From contig NZ_PNMA01000034.1 of assembly GCF_013823385.1 (NCBI RefSeq), positions 1 through 37,158 on the forward strand: a stretch of DNA of 37,158 bases, in the 5' to 3' direction. Positions 13,602 through 21,803 of the stretch are shown here, piece by piece; the first letter of the stretch is position 1, and every line of letters begins with the position of its first letter. The translations under genes were made by a program, and so were the position numbers. The DNA comes from Hyphomonas sp. (GTDB lineage Bacteria; Pseudomonadota; Alphaproteobacteria; Caulobacterales; Hyphomonadaceae). The notes beneath the pieces were generated by a model, which saw nothing but the letters and a program-made list of their open reading frames with translations, was not told the origin of the DNA and made no database searches.

Positions 13602-14360
13602 ATGCAGGACCAGAAACCACCCGAACGAAACGCCACCTGCGCCATTATCGGCGCGGGAGACTTCATCGGGTCGGCCATTGCACGCCGGTTCGCGGCAGAA
13701 GGCTACACCGTCTTCGCGGGCCGTCGCACGGCGGAGAAACTGGAAAAGCTCAAAAGCGAGATCGAAGGCTCCGGCGGCAGATGCATGGCTCGCGGCCTTG
13801 ATGCCCGCAAGGAAGAAGACGTCACCGCCTTCCTTCAGGAGGCCGACGCGCATGCCCCGCTGGAGGTCGTGATCTCCAATCCCGGCGCAAATGTCTCTTT
13901 CCCCCTGCTGGACACCAGCGAACGCGTCTTCTTCAAGGTGTGGGAGATGGCCTGCAAGGCGGGTTTTCTTACGGGGCGGGAGGCCGCCCGGCTGATGCTG
14001 GCGCGCGGCAAGGGGTCTATCTTCTTCACCGGCGCCACTGCCAGCCTGCGCGGGGGGATGGGCTATGCCGCCTTCGCCAGCGCCAAGGGTGGCCTGCGCC
14101 TGATGGCACAGTCCATGGCACGCGAACTTGGCCCTCAGAACATTCACGTCGCCCACCTCGTCATTGATGCCGGTGTGGATACTGATTTCGTCAGGGACCG
14201 GATCAAGTCTGCGCGCGGTGAAGAGGCGGTGGCAAACCTTGCCCCCGACACCCTGATGGAGCCCGCCTCCATCGCAGATGCCTATTGGTATCTGCACCAG
14301 CAGAAACGAGACGCCTGGACCTTCGAAATGGACCTGCGCCCCTACAAGGAGACCTGGTAA
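13602..14360 (+). CDS. Short-chain dehydrogenase/reductase-like protein with Phe in place of the catalytic Tyr
   Basis: This 252-residue Rossmann protein has a nucleotide loop IGAGDFIG (16-23), Asp67-type LDA, ISNPGAN (91-97, equivalent to NNAG) and FFTGATAS (141-148). At the active site the usual Y-x-x-x-K reads F-A-S-A-K, so Phe158 replaces the proton-donating Tyr while Lys162 stays. From memory, a clade of SDRs with FAxAK exists in proteobacteria, so this is likely heritable, not an error. It may bind NAD(P)H but use another residue (Tyr155 is nearby) or be regulatory. Its TAA stop overlaps the next gene's ATG by one base (TAATG). It is controlled, presumably, by the divergent HxlR protein. 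The substrate is unknown. Confidence 0.9.
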   Translation: MQDQKPPERNATCAIIGAGDFIGSAIARRFAAEGYTVFAGRRTAEKLEKLKSEIEGSGGRCMARGLDARKEEDVTAFLQEADAHAPLEVVISNPGANVSFPLLDTSERVFFKVWEMACKAGFLTGREAARLMLARGKGSIFFTGATASLRGGMGYAAFASAKGGLRLMAQSMARELGPQNIHVAHLVIDAGVDTDFVRDRIKSARGEEAVANLAPDTLMEPASIADAYWYLHQQKRDAWTFEMDLRPYKETW

Positions 14361-14956
14361 TGAAGACCGTTGAATTTCAGTTCGATTTCGGCAGCGCCAA
14401 TGCCTATCTCGCCCACAAGGTGGTGCCGGAGATCGAAGCGCGCACCGGCGCCCGCTTCAACTATGTGCCCGTTCTGCTCGGAGGCGTCTTCAAGCTGACG
14501 AACAACCAGTCCCCGATGCAGGCCTATGCCAACATCCCCAACAAGCTCGCTTACGAGCGGCTGGAAATGGACCGCTTCATCCAGCGCCACAACATCCCCT
14601 TCGTGATGAACCCGTTCTTCCCCGTCAACACGCTGCTGATGATGCGCATGGCTACCGCTGCGGCAATGGACGGCGGCCTGATGGAACTGGTCAACGCTAC
14701 CTTCCCGCTGATGTGGGAGCAGGGCCTGAACATGGGCGACCCTGATGTTGTCGCAACACATCTCTCCGCCGCCGGCATTGACGCCGCGCGGCTGATAACC
14801 CGCGCCCAGGAGAACGATGTGAAGCAGCGCCTGATGACGACCACGGAGAACGCCGTGAAGCGCGGCGCGTTCGGCAGCCCGACCTTCTTTATCGGTGACG
14901 ACATCTATTTCGGGAAGAACACTCTGCCAGAGGTGGAAGCGCGCCTCACCGCCTGA
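14360..14956 (+). CDS. DsbA-fold 2-hydroxychromene-2-carboxylate isomerase-like protein
   Basis: This 198-residue protein has the kappa-GST/DsbA thioredoxin fold. It begins VEFQFDFGSANAYLA, the family's substrate/glutathione loop with Ser in place of the redox Cys. It has a helical insert in the middle (MNPFFPVNTLLMMRMATAAA) and ends GAFGSPTFFIGDDIYFG, with the cis-Pro strand SPTF. Relatives isomerise 2-hydroxychromene-2-carboxylate in naphthalene breakdown using glutathione, but many homologues act on unknown substrates. The start at 14360 is fixed by the TAATG overlap with the SDR stop. It forms a two-gene operon with the SDR-like protein and ends at a strong terminator. Confidence 0.9.
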   Translation: MKTVEFQFDFGSANAYLAHKVVPEIEARTGARFNYVPVLLGGVFKLTNNQSPMQAYANIPNKLAYERLEMDRFIQRHNIPFVMNPFFPVNTLLMMRMATAAAMDGGLMELVNATFPLMWEQGLNMGDPDVVATHLSAAGIDAARLITRAQENDVKQRLMTTTENAVKRGAFGSPTFFIGDDIYFGKNTLPEVEARLTA

Positions 14957-14983
14957 GTCGCCCCCTGTTCATTGGAATACGAT

Positions 14984-15015
14984 ACGGGCAAGCCGAGCGC
15001 TTGCCCGTTTTTTTT
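14984..15015 (+). terminator. Rho-independent terminator after the isomerase-like gene
   Basis: ACGGGCAAG (14984-14992), 7-nt loop, CTTGCCCGT (15000-15008), then a run of eight T residues from 15008. Very strong. Confidence 0.93.
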
Positions 15016-15149
15016 GCGGCGCCGCACAAAGAAACTGCATTCGCCGCCTGATCCGCAATAAACTCTACACATCAGCGCCTAAGAGTTTGCGCCTGATCCT
15101 CCCAGGCGCTCACTGACCCTGCTCTGCAGAACTGCATGGAGGGACCCAT

Positions 15150-17513
15150 ATGCTGCAAACGATCCGCAAGACGATAAAATCTCAAATCAGCGTGCTGGCG
15201 CTCATCAGCGCGGCGGGGATTCTGCCGGCTTTCGCCCAGGCTGCAGACGCTCCCGCCACGGATGATCAGGCGGTGATGGAGGCGGTGGTCGTTGAAGGCC
15301 GCCGCATATCGCAGACGGATCTTGCCATTGGTGTGGGCCAGGCGACCAATACCGTCGCCGTTACGCGAGAAGAATTGCTTTCCGCGCCGGGCGGCATCTC
15401 CGGCCTCAAGATGCTGGAGACCTTACCCGGTTTCAACGTCCAGACGGATGGCGCCCTGGGGCTCTACGAGTTTGGCAACTCCGTGACCGTCCGCGCCTTC
15501 AACCTTCAGCAGATCGGCTTCGTGCTCGATGGCGTTCCCATGGGCCGCTCCGATGCCTTCGGCGGCAGCCCTATCTTCCGCTATGTGGACAATGAAAACC
15601 TCGGCTCAGTGGTTGCCTCTCCCGGCGCGGGCGATGTCTCCCTGCCAAGCTACGCCTCGCTCGGCCCCATCGTCTCCTACAATTCCATTCTGCCCAGCGA
15701 CAAGATGGGCGGCATGGCCGCCATCACCATCGGCGACGACAATCTCCAGCGTACCTTCCTGAAGCTCGAAACCGGCCGCATCGGCGGCTTCTCCGCCTAT
15801 GTCAGCCGTTCAAAGACGGATAGCGACCTGTGGCGCGGCGCCGGCTCGATTGACCGCGAACACCTGGAAGGCAAGCTGCGCTATGACTTCGACAACGATG
15901 CCTTCCTCCAGCTGGGCTATGTCAGCAACGACTTCTTCGACTACGACTCCCCGTCGATGAGCCGTAGCAGGTACGAGCAGAGCGGCCGCGAATACGGCTA
16001 TCTCGGCGCGGTCCCTGAGAGCTGCATTTCTCCGAGACCGGGCGTTCATGACTTCAACGGCGACGGCGTGATCAATGGCAGCGACTTCACCCCCGTTTTC
16101 ACCCAAGACACATGCATGGAGTACTATGAGGACCGGATCAACATTCGTGACGACAAGCTCTACTCCCTGAAAGGCGGCCTGCCGATTGGTGAGACAATCA
16201 AGCTGGAAGCCACCGCATACTATGAAGACAAGGATGGCTATGGGGTCTCGCCAGACGCCTATTCCACCACACTTGGTATCTATAACCGTCAGCGTACAGC
16301 CGGATTGGATGTCGTCCATCCCCGCGGCGTTCAATATGGCCTCTCAGGGGTCGGCGGCATCCGCAAGGGACTTGTCGCTGGGCTGACATGGGAAGTTGCC
16401 AATCACACGATCGAAGCCGGCTTCTGGACCGAAAAGGACGAGTATCACCGCACGCAGCTGCGCCTGAACAAGACGGGCGGCACGGCCGATGGTGATGTGA
16501 TCTGGGATGAGGTGGCCTATTACCGCCGAGACTACGATTCCCAGCGCGATACCAAGCAGTACTACCTGAAAGACACGGTTCGCCTGCTGGATGACAAGCT
16601 CGCTCTGGAACTCGGCCTGAAGCTTCTGGACATCGACTACGCCCTGGACGGCTACCGCGATTTTAAAGATTATGAAGTGTTCAAGAGCCCAGTCTCAATC
16701 CGCGCTTCCTATGAGAGCGACCCCCTGCCGATGATCGGCGCGGTCTATTCCCTCAACAGCACGGATCAGATCTTCAGCTCCTTCTCGCAGAACTACGCCC
16801 TGCCACGCGGGGCTGACGACATCTTTTCAACCGCGTCGAGCTTCGATGCTCCGGATGCGGAGAAATCTGACAACTTTGAAGTCGGCTTCCGCACCAACCG
16901 CCCGACCTTCAACGGGGCCATCTCGGCGTTCTATACAAGCTTCCAGAACCGGCTTGTGACCAATAATGTTCGGAACCCGGTAACACTCGAAAACGAAACC
17001 ATCTACATCAATGCCGGCGGCACGACGGCGTATGGCTTTGAACTCTCGGGTGTGTGGAACCCGGAATTCCTCAACAAACAGCTCTATGCGGATGTCAACC
17101 TCACCTATAACCGCGCTGAACTGGATGATGGCTTCGGCGCGAACCCCGCAGGAAGCCGCCTTGCAGACAGCCCGGAATGGCTGTTCACCGGCGGCGTCAC
17201 CTGGGAGCCCACCGAATGGCTGGTGGCGAACATCTCCACCAAATACACCGGTGAGCGCTATGCTGACTTCACCGAAGCATCCGCGACACCCGGCAACCTG
17301 ATGGAAAGCTACTTCATCTGGAGCGGCTACATAGATCTCGGCGGCCCGAACAATTTCGGCCTTCCGGAAAATGTCAGCCTGCGGTTCAACATCGACAACA
17401 TCTTCGATGAAGACACCCTCGCTTTCACCTTCACGACCACAGGCACCGGCGGCGCCACCTTCCGCCCCCTCAATCCGCGCACCGCTCAGGTGACGCTCAC
17501 GGCGAGGTTCTGA
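15150..17513 (+). CDS. TonB-dependent outer-membrane receptor
   Basis: This 787-residue protein has a Sec signal peptide (cleavage probably after AFAQA, about residue 32), a plug domain at about 45-170 (TREELLSAPGGISGLKMLETLPGF, recognised from the GLKMLETLPGFNVQTDG stretch), and a barrel ending in Phe (TLTARF), the signal for outer-membrane assembly. The C-terminal part carries the usual DNIFDED motif. The ATG at 15150 follows GGAGGGACC. An unusual extracellular-type segment at residues 301-312, DFNGDGVINGSD, is a good calcium EF-hand/dockerin-like loop. It heads an operon with a TauE/SafE permease and a Tat-exported aminotransferase. The ligand is unknown; neighbours hint at an amino or sulfur-containing compound rather than a siderophore (inference). 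Confidence 0.93.
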   Translation: MLQTIRKTIKSQISVLALISAAGILPAFAQAADAPATDDQAVMEAVVVEGRRISQTDLAIGVGQATNTVAVTREELLSAPGGISGLKMLETLPGFNVQTDGALGLYEFGNSVTVRAFNLQQIGFVLDGVPMGRSDAFGGSPIFRYVDNENLGSVVASPGAGDVSLPSYASLGPIVSYNSILPSDKMGGMAAITIGDDNLQRTFLKLETGRIGGFSAYVSRSKTDSDLWRGAGSIDREHLEGKLRYDFDNDAFLQLGYVSNDFFDYDSPSMSRSRYEQSGREYGYLGAVPESCISPRPGVHDFNGDGVINGSDFTPVFTQDTCMEYYEDRINIRDDKLYSLKGGLPIGETIKLEATAYYEDKDGYGVSPDAYSTTLGIYNRQRTAGLDVVHPRGVQYGLSGVGGIRKGLVAGLTWEVANHTIEAGFWTEKDEYHRTQLRLNKTGGTADGDVIWDEVAYYRRDYDSQRDTKQYYLKDTVRLLDDKLALELGLKLLDIDYALDGYRDFKDYEVFKSPVSIRASYESDPLPMIGAVYSLNSTDQIFSSFSQNYALPRGADDIFSTASSFDAPDAEKSDNFEVGFRTNRPTFNGAISAFYTSFQNRLVTNNVRNPVTLENETIYINAGGTTAYGFELSGVWNPEFLNKQLYADVNLTYNRAELDDGFGANPAGSRLADSPEWLFTGGVTWEPTEWLVANISTKYTGERYADFTEASATPGNLMESYFIWSGYIDLGGPNNFGLPENVSLRFNIDNIFDEDTLAFTFTTTGTGGATFRPLNPRTAQVTLTARF

Positions 17514-17544
17514 TTATGCCGCTACTATCAAGGGTCTCTGTCTT

Positions 17545-18492
17545 ATGATCTTCACGCCTGAAACACTGCTTTTCATTGCGGCCATGCTGGCTGCAGGCGC
17601 GCTGGCAGGGTTTGTGGCGGGACTGTTCGGGATCGGGGGCGGCTTCGTGGTCGTCCCCGCACTCGCCTCAGTACTGACCATTCTCAGCGCCGGGTCGGAC
17701 GCGATCGCGCCGGACAAGATCATGCACGTTGCCATCGGCACATCGCTGGCCACCATCATCTTCACGTCCATGCGTTCGGTTCAGGCGCACGCCAAACGGG
17801 GCGCGGTCGACTTCGAGATATTGCGAAGCTGGACGCCCTGGGTCGTTATCGGCGTGCTGCTTGGCCTGCTGGTCGCGCAGTATCTGGATGGCCACGCCCT
17901 CAAGGTCACTTTCGGCGTTGGCGTTTTCATCATGTCCTGGCACTTCCTGTTTCCGGTGCTCATGCGCCGCGGACCGGTATCCAATGAAATGCCAAAAGGC
18001 TTCATGCGCGGCGGCCTCGGCAGCGTGCTGGGCGGCTATTGCACGCTGCTCGGCATCGGCGGGGGCACGCCCGCCGTCCTCATCATGACCCTCAGTGGTC
18101 AGCCCATGCACCGCGCGGTGGCCACTGCCGCCGGCTTTGGAACGATCATTGCCGTGCCCGGAACAATTGGCAGCATCATCGCCGGTTTTGGCCAGACAGG
18201 CCTGCCCTTCGGGTCGCTCGGCTATGTCAACGTCATTGCCGCCCTCGCCATCACATCCATGAGCGTCATCACCGCGCCCTGGGGCGTGGCCGTGGCGCAC
18301 CATCTCAACGCGGTTCACCTGCGCCGGGCGCTGGGCCTTTATCTGCTCGTCACGTCCAGCATCATGCTGGTCTCCGCCTTCTCGCCGCCATCGCGCAGCG
18401 CCACCCCTTTCAATGTTGAAACCGCCCCGGCGGTGTCCACACTCAGCGCCGACATTTCGGTACAAAATCTGGAGCAAGACCATGGGATATAG
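17545..18492 (+). CDS. TauE/SafE-family membrane permease
   Basis: This 315-residue integral membrane protein has about eight hydrophobic segments arranged as two repeats. Each repeat begins with the family's glycine-rich motif: GFVAGLFGIGGGFVVVPAL (about 22-40) and GSVLGGYCTLLGIGGGTPAV (about 155-174). TauE/SafE proteins are linked to export or uptake of sulfite, sulfoacetate and other anions. It follows the TonB receptor by 31 nt, and its end overlaps the aminotransferase start by 11 nt, so the three genes are one transcript. The transport direction and substrate cannot be told. Confidence 0.9.
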   Translation: MIFTPETLLFIAAMLAAGALAGFVAGLFGIGGGFVVVPALASVLTILSAGSDAIAPDKIMHVAIGTSLATIIFTSMRSVQAHAKRGAVDFEILRSWTPWVVIGVLLGLLVAQYLDGHALKVTFGVGVFIMSWHFLFPVLMRRGPVSNEMPKGFMRGGLGSVLGGYCTLLGIGGGTPAVLIMTLSGQPMHRAVATAAGFGTIIAVPGTIGSIIAGFGQTGLPFGSLGYVNVIAALAITSMSVITAPWGVAVAHHLNAVHLRRALGLYLLVTSSIMLVSAFSPPSRSATPFNVETAPAVSTLSADISVQNLEQDHGI

Positions 18493-19651
18493 ACTTACAC
18501 GCCGTAACCTCTTTTCAGCCGGTGCCAGCGCGGCGGCCGTCGGGCTCGCAGGCTGCGCCACCACCACCTCGGCAACCGCTTCGGCCGCCGCAGAAGCGCG
18601 CGGCGCCTTCCCGCTGGAGCCGAAGGAAGCCAGCCTGTTTGGCCCGGAACCCGGCCTTGCGCTGCTCTCCCGCAACGAGAACCCCTATGGCCCGGCCCCT
18701 TCGGCGCTGAAGATGATTGAAGCGGCCGCGCGCAAGGGCGCCTATTACACCAATGAAGAGGCCACAAAGACGCTTGCAGGCATGATCGCAGAGCGCCACG
18801 GCGTATCGCCCGAGCAGATCGTGATTACCACAGGCTCAGGCGAAGCGCTCAGCGCGCTGGCCCTCATCTATGGCCCCAAGGGCCCGATCGTCGCGCCCCG
18901 CCTCTTCTGGGATACCACCGCGCTTTACGCCGCCAAGCTTGGCCTGGCTGAAATCACGCGCATTCCGCTTACGGAAGACATGAACATGGACCTGCCGGCC
19001 ATGGAAGCGGCCATCACGGCGGAAACCGGCATGGTCCAGCTCTGCAACCCGAACAACCCCACCGGCATCGCCATGCCCGGCTCGGTCATCCGCGCGGCCG
19101 CGTCCCGGATGGCGGCGAAAACCACCGTCGTGGTCGACGAGGCCTATATCGAACTGGTGGATGATGAGGCCTCGATGACCTGCATCCCGCTGATCAAGGA
19201 AGGCAAGGATGTCATCGTCACCCGTACCTTCTCGAAGATCTATGGCATGGCCGGCATCCGCGTCGGCTATACCATCTCCTCAGCGGAAACAGCCGAGAAA
19301 ATCCGCTACACGCAGATGTCGTGGACACCCTGCACCTCCATCGCCGCCGCCATCGGATGCTATAACGATGAAGCGTTCATCGCCGGCTCCAAATCGAAGA
19401 TCGTCGAAGCCCGGCAGATGATTACCGCCACGCTGGACACGCTCGGCCTGCCCTATCTGAAGTCCCAGACGAACTTCGTCTACTTCCAGAGCGGCATGCC
19501 CGCCAACGATCTGCAGAAGGCCATGGCGGCAGAGCAGATATCCATTCGCGGCCAGTATATGGACTACACACCCTGGAGCCGCGTTTCGACCGGCAAGCTG
19601 GAAGATGTCGACCGTTTCTGCAAGGCCTTGCCTCGCCTCATCAGCGCCTAG
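18482..19651 (+). CDS. Tat-exported, lipobox-bearing class I/II PLP aminotransferase (HisC-like)
   Basis: This 389-residue protein begins MGYRLTRRNLFSAG, a twin-arginine motif (Arg7-Arg8), followed by a hydrophobic stretch and the lipobox LAGC (Cys25). It is predicted to be a folded, lipid-anchored periplasmic protein. The rest is a fold-type I aminotransferase close to histidinol-phosphate aminotransferase: LSRNENPYGP (62-71), CNPNNPTG (188-195), VDEAYIEL (218-225, Asp219, Tyr222) and the PLP lysine Lys252 in TFSKIYGMAGIRVGY. Tat export fits an enzyme that binds its cofactor before crossing. I chose the ATG at 18482 from the Tat signal; a longer frame starts at 18413. The 11-nt overlap with the permease indicates coupling. 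True HisC is cytosolic, so this is probably a different, periplasmic activity. Confidence 0.92.
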   Translation: MGYRLTRRNLFSAGASAAAVGLAGCATTTSATASAAAEARGAFPLEPKEASLFGPEPGLALLSRNENPYGPAPSALKMIEAAARKGAYYTNEEATKTLAGMIAERHGVSPEQIVITTGSGEALSALALIYGPKGPIVAPRLFWDTTALYAAKLGLAEITRIPLTEDMNMDLPAMEAAITAETGMVQLCNPNNPTGIAMPGSVIRAAASRMAAKTTVVVDEAYIELVDDEASMTCIPLIKEGKDVIVTRTFSKIYGMAGIRVGYTISSAETAEKIRYTQMSWTPCTSIAAAIGCYNDEAFIAGSKSKIVEARQMITATLDTLGLPYLKSQTNFVYFQSGMPANDLQKAMAAEQISIRGQYMDYTPWSRVSTGKLEDVDRFCKALPRLISA

Positions 19652-19721
19652 GGGGCATGGGCGGGTTTATGATCTGCCTGCGAAATTTAAGAAATACACA
19701 TCCGGAAAAATGCTCCAACGG

Positions 19722-19751
19722 CCCGGATCGATCAAATTTGATCGATCCGGG
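19722..19751. repeat. Perfect 30-bp palindrome
   Basis: The half-site CCCGGATCGATCAAA (19722-19736) is followed immediately by its exact reverse complement (19737-19751), centred on AAATTT. There is no unpaired loop and no T-run, so it looks less like a terminator and more like a symmetric protein-binding site, though a terminator role for the aminotransferase operon is possible. It lies about 60 nt upstream of the diguanylate cyclase start. Confidence 0.9.
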
Positions 19752-19812
19752 ATAACCGGAATTCAACGTGGAATATACATAACGGCGCGGTAACCAAGAT
19801 GTCCGGAGGGAC

Positions 19813-20928
19813 GTGTTTTCCGTGCTCAGCTATCCACCGCCACGCTTTGAACAACAGAAATCCGAAGTGCTTCAGCGCTACCGGATTCTGAAGAGCGAGG
19901 ATATTCACAACGCGGATCACATCGCACGCGCAGCTTCCCTGGCGCTGGGTGCCCCCATCGTGATGGCTGCCCTCAACGAACGCTATCGCAACTGGTATCG
20001 CGCCTCCCACGGCGTTTCAGAGGATCAGTTCGACTGTCTGCAGACATTCTGCGCGCCCGCCAGTCTGTCTGATGAAGCCTTTACAATTGCCGATGCCCGG
20101 CTGGAACCCTACTTTGCGCGGCAACCCGCCGTCATCGGCGCTCCCCATGTCGTTTTCTTTGCGGGCGCCCCGCTCCACGATCCAGACCGGAAACGCTTCG
20201 GCACCCTCTGCCTGATCGGCAGCCAGCCGCGCACGCTCACGCTGGAAGAAATCATTCTCCTCAAAAACATGGCGCACATCGTCAGCCAGGACATCTGCGT
20301 CTGCAGCGCGGGGCGGTATGCGGTGCAGGATCTGATCAATGCCGAGGAAGACCGTTGCGCGCTCTATGATCTCGCCGTCACCGATCCGCTGACGAAGGCG
20401 CTGAACCGCCGCGCCTTCTTCCGCTTCGCCGAGCGGGAAGTACAGCGCGCGCAGCGCCACAATCATCCGCTCAGTGTCCTGATGTTCGACATCGACCACT
20501 TCAAACGGGTCAACGATGTCCATGGCCATGCAGTTGGAGACGAGGTCATCCTGCGTCTGTCGCGACTGGTGGCTGACACTATCCGCGACACAGACCTGCT
20601 CGGCCGGCTCGGGGGCGAGGAGTTCGGGCTCATCCTTCCGGAAACCGGAATTGAGGCGGCGCTCCTGCTGGCAAACCGCCTGCGGGAAGCCGCCCGTGGC
20701 CTCAGCTTCAAAAGCGCCGAAGGCAGCTTCAACGTCAGCATCAGCATGGGCGTCAGCCAGCTTGAATCTGCGGAGAGTGACATCAGCGCCTCCCTCGACC
20801 GGGCAGACAAGGCGCTCTACCGCGCCAAACGCCTCGGCCGCGACAGGGCCGAGTTGATGCCCGCCGGCCCGGAAGGCGCCCAGATCATTCCGCTGCCTCT
20901 CGCCCGCAGAGCCGCCGGCGCAGCCTGA
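19813..20928 (+). CDS. GAF-GGDEF diguanylate cyclase
   Basis: This 371-residue cytosolic protein has an N-terminal GAF-like sensor domain (about 25-165), a short helical linker, and a GGDEF domain (about 185-350) that makes cyclic di-GMP from two GTP. The active site GGEEF (267-271), metal-binding FDIDHFK (225-231) and NRRAFF (198-203) are intact. The product-inhibition I-site RDTD (258-261) stands five residues before GGEEF, so feedback inhibition is expected. The start is a GTG at 19813, three bases after GGAGG, which is tight; the in-frame GTG at 19822 is a reasonable alternative. A perfect palindrome just upstream may regulate it. It converges on folK with only 13 nt between stops. Confidence 0.94.
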   Translation: MFSVLSYPPPRFEQQKSEVLQRYRILKSEDIHNADHIARAASLALGAPIVMAALNERYRNWYRASHGVSEDQFDCLQTFCAPASLSDEAFTIADARLEPYFARQPAVIGAPHVVFFAGAPLHDPDRKRFGTLCLIGSQPRTLTLEEIILLKNMAHIVSQDICVCSAGRYAVQDLINAEEDRCALYDLAVTDPLTKALNRRAFFRFAEREVQRAQRHNHPLSVLMFDIDHFKRVNDVHGHAVGDEVILRLSRLVADTIRDTDLLGRLGGEEFGLILPETGIEAALLLANRLREAARGLSFKSAEGSFNVSISMGVSQLESAESDISASLDRADKALYRAKRLGRDRAELMPAGPEGAQIIPLPLARRAAGAA

Positions 20929-20941
20929 CGCTCGCGGGGCA

Positions 20942-21445
20942 TCAGGTCGCAGATGCACCGTCGAGCGGCCCCAGGCATCTCATGCCGGGCTCAAGCCCCG
21001 CCAGCGCCAGATTTTCGCGGATTGTCGCCCCGCCAATCACTTTCTCCGGCGCAATCTCGGCCAGAGGCGCCAGCACGAAACTGCGCAGCAGCATGCGCGG
21101 ATGCGGCAGGATCAACCTCTCTTCGGTGATCTCCACATCGTCATAGTATAGAACATCCATATCAAGTGTGCGCGGCCCCCAGCGCAAACTGCGCTCGCGG
21201 CCATGTGCCCGCTCAATGGCAAGGCAGGCTTCCAGCACCTCCATGGGCGAAAGCGATGTGTCGATCAGCACGCAGGCATTGAGAAAATGCGGCTGGTCTT
21301 CAATGCCCCAGGGCGGCGTTTCCCAGAGAGACGACACCGCCTTTACCTGGATGCCGTCCCGATTTTCCAGCGCCTGCACAGCGCCCGCAAGATGCGCCCT
21401 GCGATCTCCAAGATTGGAACCGAGCCCGAGCGCCGCTTCAGCCAT
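20942..21445 (-). CDS. folK: 2-amino-4-hydroxy-6-hydroxymethyldihydropteridine diphosphokinase
   Basis: This 167-residue enzyme transfers pyrophosphate from ATP to the pterin before condensation with p-aminobenzoate. It begins AALGLGSNLGDRR (GLGSNLGD is the family start) and has RWGPRTLDMDVLYY (about 89-102), the FolK signature, with LPHPR (about 114-118). I chose the ATG at 21445 because the family motif begins six residues later; it overlaps the folB end by eight bases. It is the last gene of the six-gene folate operon. No terminator is evident before the convergent cyclase gene. Confidence 0.96.
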   Translation of the reverse strand: MAEAALGLGSNLGDRRAHLAGAVQALENRDGIQVKAVSSLWETPPWGIEDQPHFLNACVLIDTSLSPMEVLEACLAIERAHGRERSLRWGPRTLDMDVLYYDDVEITEERLILPHPRMLLRSFVLAPLAEIAPEKVIGGATIRENLALAGLEPGMRCLGPLDGASAT

Positions 21446-21803
21446 GGCGTTCCCGCTCGATGGCGATGCCGACATGATTGACGATATGCCGGATGGGCGC
21501 GCGCGGCTTGCGGATCTCGACACGGACTTTCTGGATTGGCGGGAAATTCGCGAAGATCGCCGAGGCAATCCGCTCCGCCAGCGTTTCGATCAGGTTGAAC
21601 ACTTCGGTCTCCGAAACACTGGCGACCAGATCACAGATCTCGCCATAGCAGACGGTATCTTCCATCACATCGCGCGGCGGCACGTCCGTGTGCATGTCGC
21701 AGGTGATGTCCACCTCGAAGATCTGGCCGAGCGCCTTCTCCGCCTCCTTGAGGCCGTGATAGCCGTGGATGCGGAGATTGCGGATGATAATCTCAGTTTT
21801 CAT
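21438..21803 (-). CDS. folB: Dihydroneopterin aldolase
   Basis: This 121-residue protein is FolB-like: IIIRNLRIHGYHGLKEAEK has the HGYHG start motif, followed by a Tyr in CYGEICDLV and LIETLAERIA with the catalytic-region Glu/Thr. The enzyme cleaves dihydroneopterin to hydroxymethyl-dihydropterin and glycolaldehyde. RVEIRKPRAPI near the C-terminus is also typical. It overlaps folK by eight bases and folP by eleven. Cytosolic octamers are usual for the family. Confidence 0.95.
   Translation of the reverse strand: MKTEIIIRNLRIHGYHGLKEAEKALGQIFEVDITCDMHTDVPPRDVMEDTVCYGEICDLVASVSETEVFNLIETLAERIASAIFANFPPIQKVRVEIRKPRAPIRHIVNHVGIAIERERHG

Noticed and set aside
15089..15109. Hairpin GCGCCTG/CAGGCGC in the leader of the TonB receptor gene as a riboswitch
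   Set aside because: Only a 7-bp stem with no conserved riboswitch core; could be incidental in GC-rich DNA.
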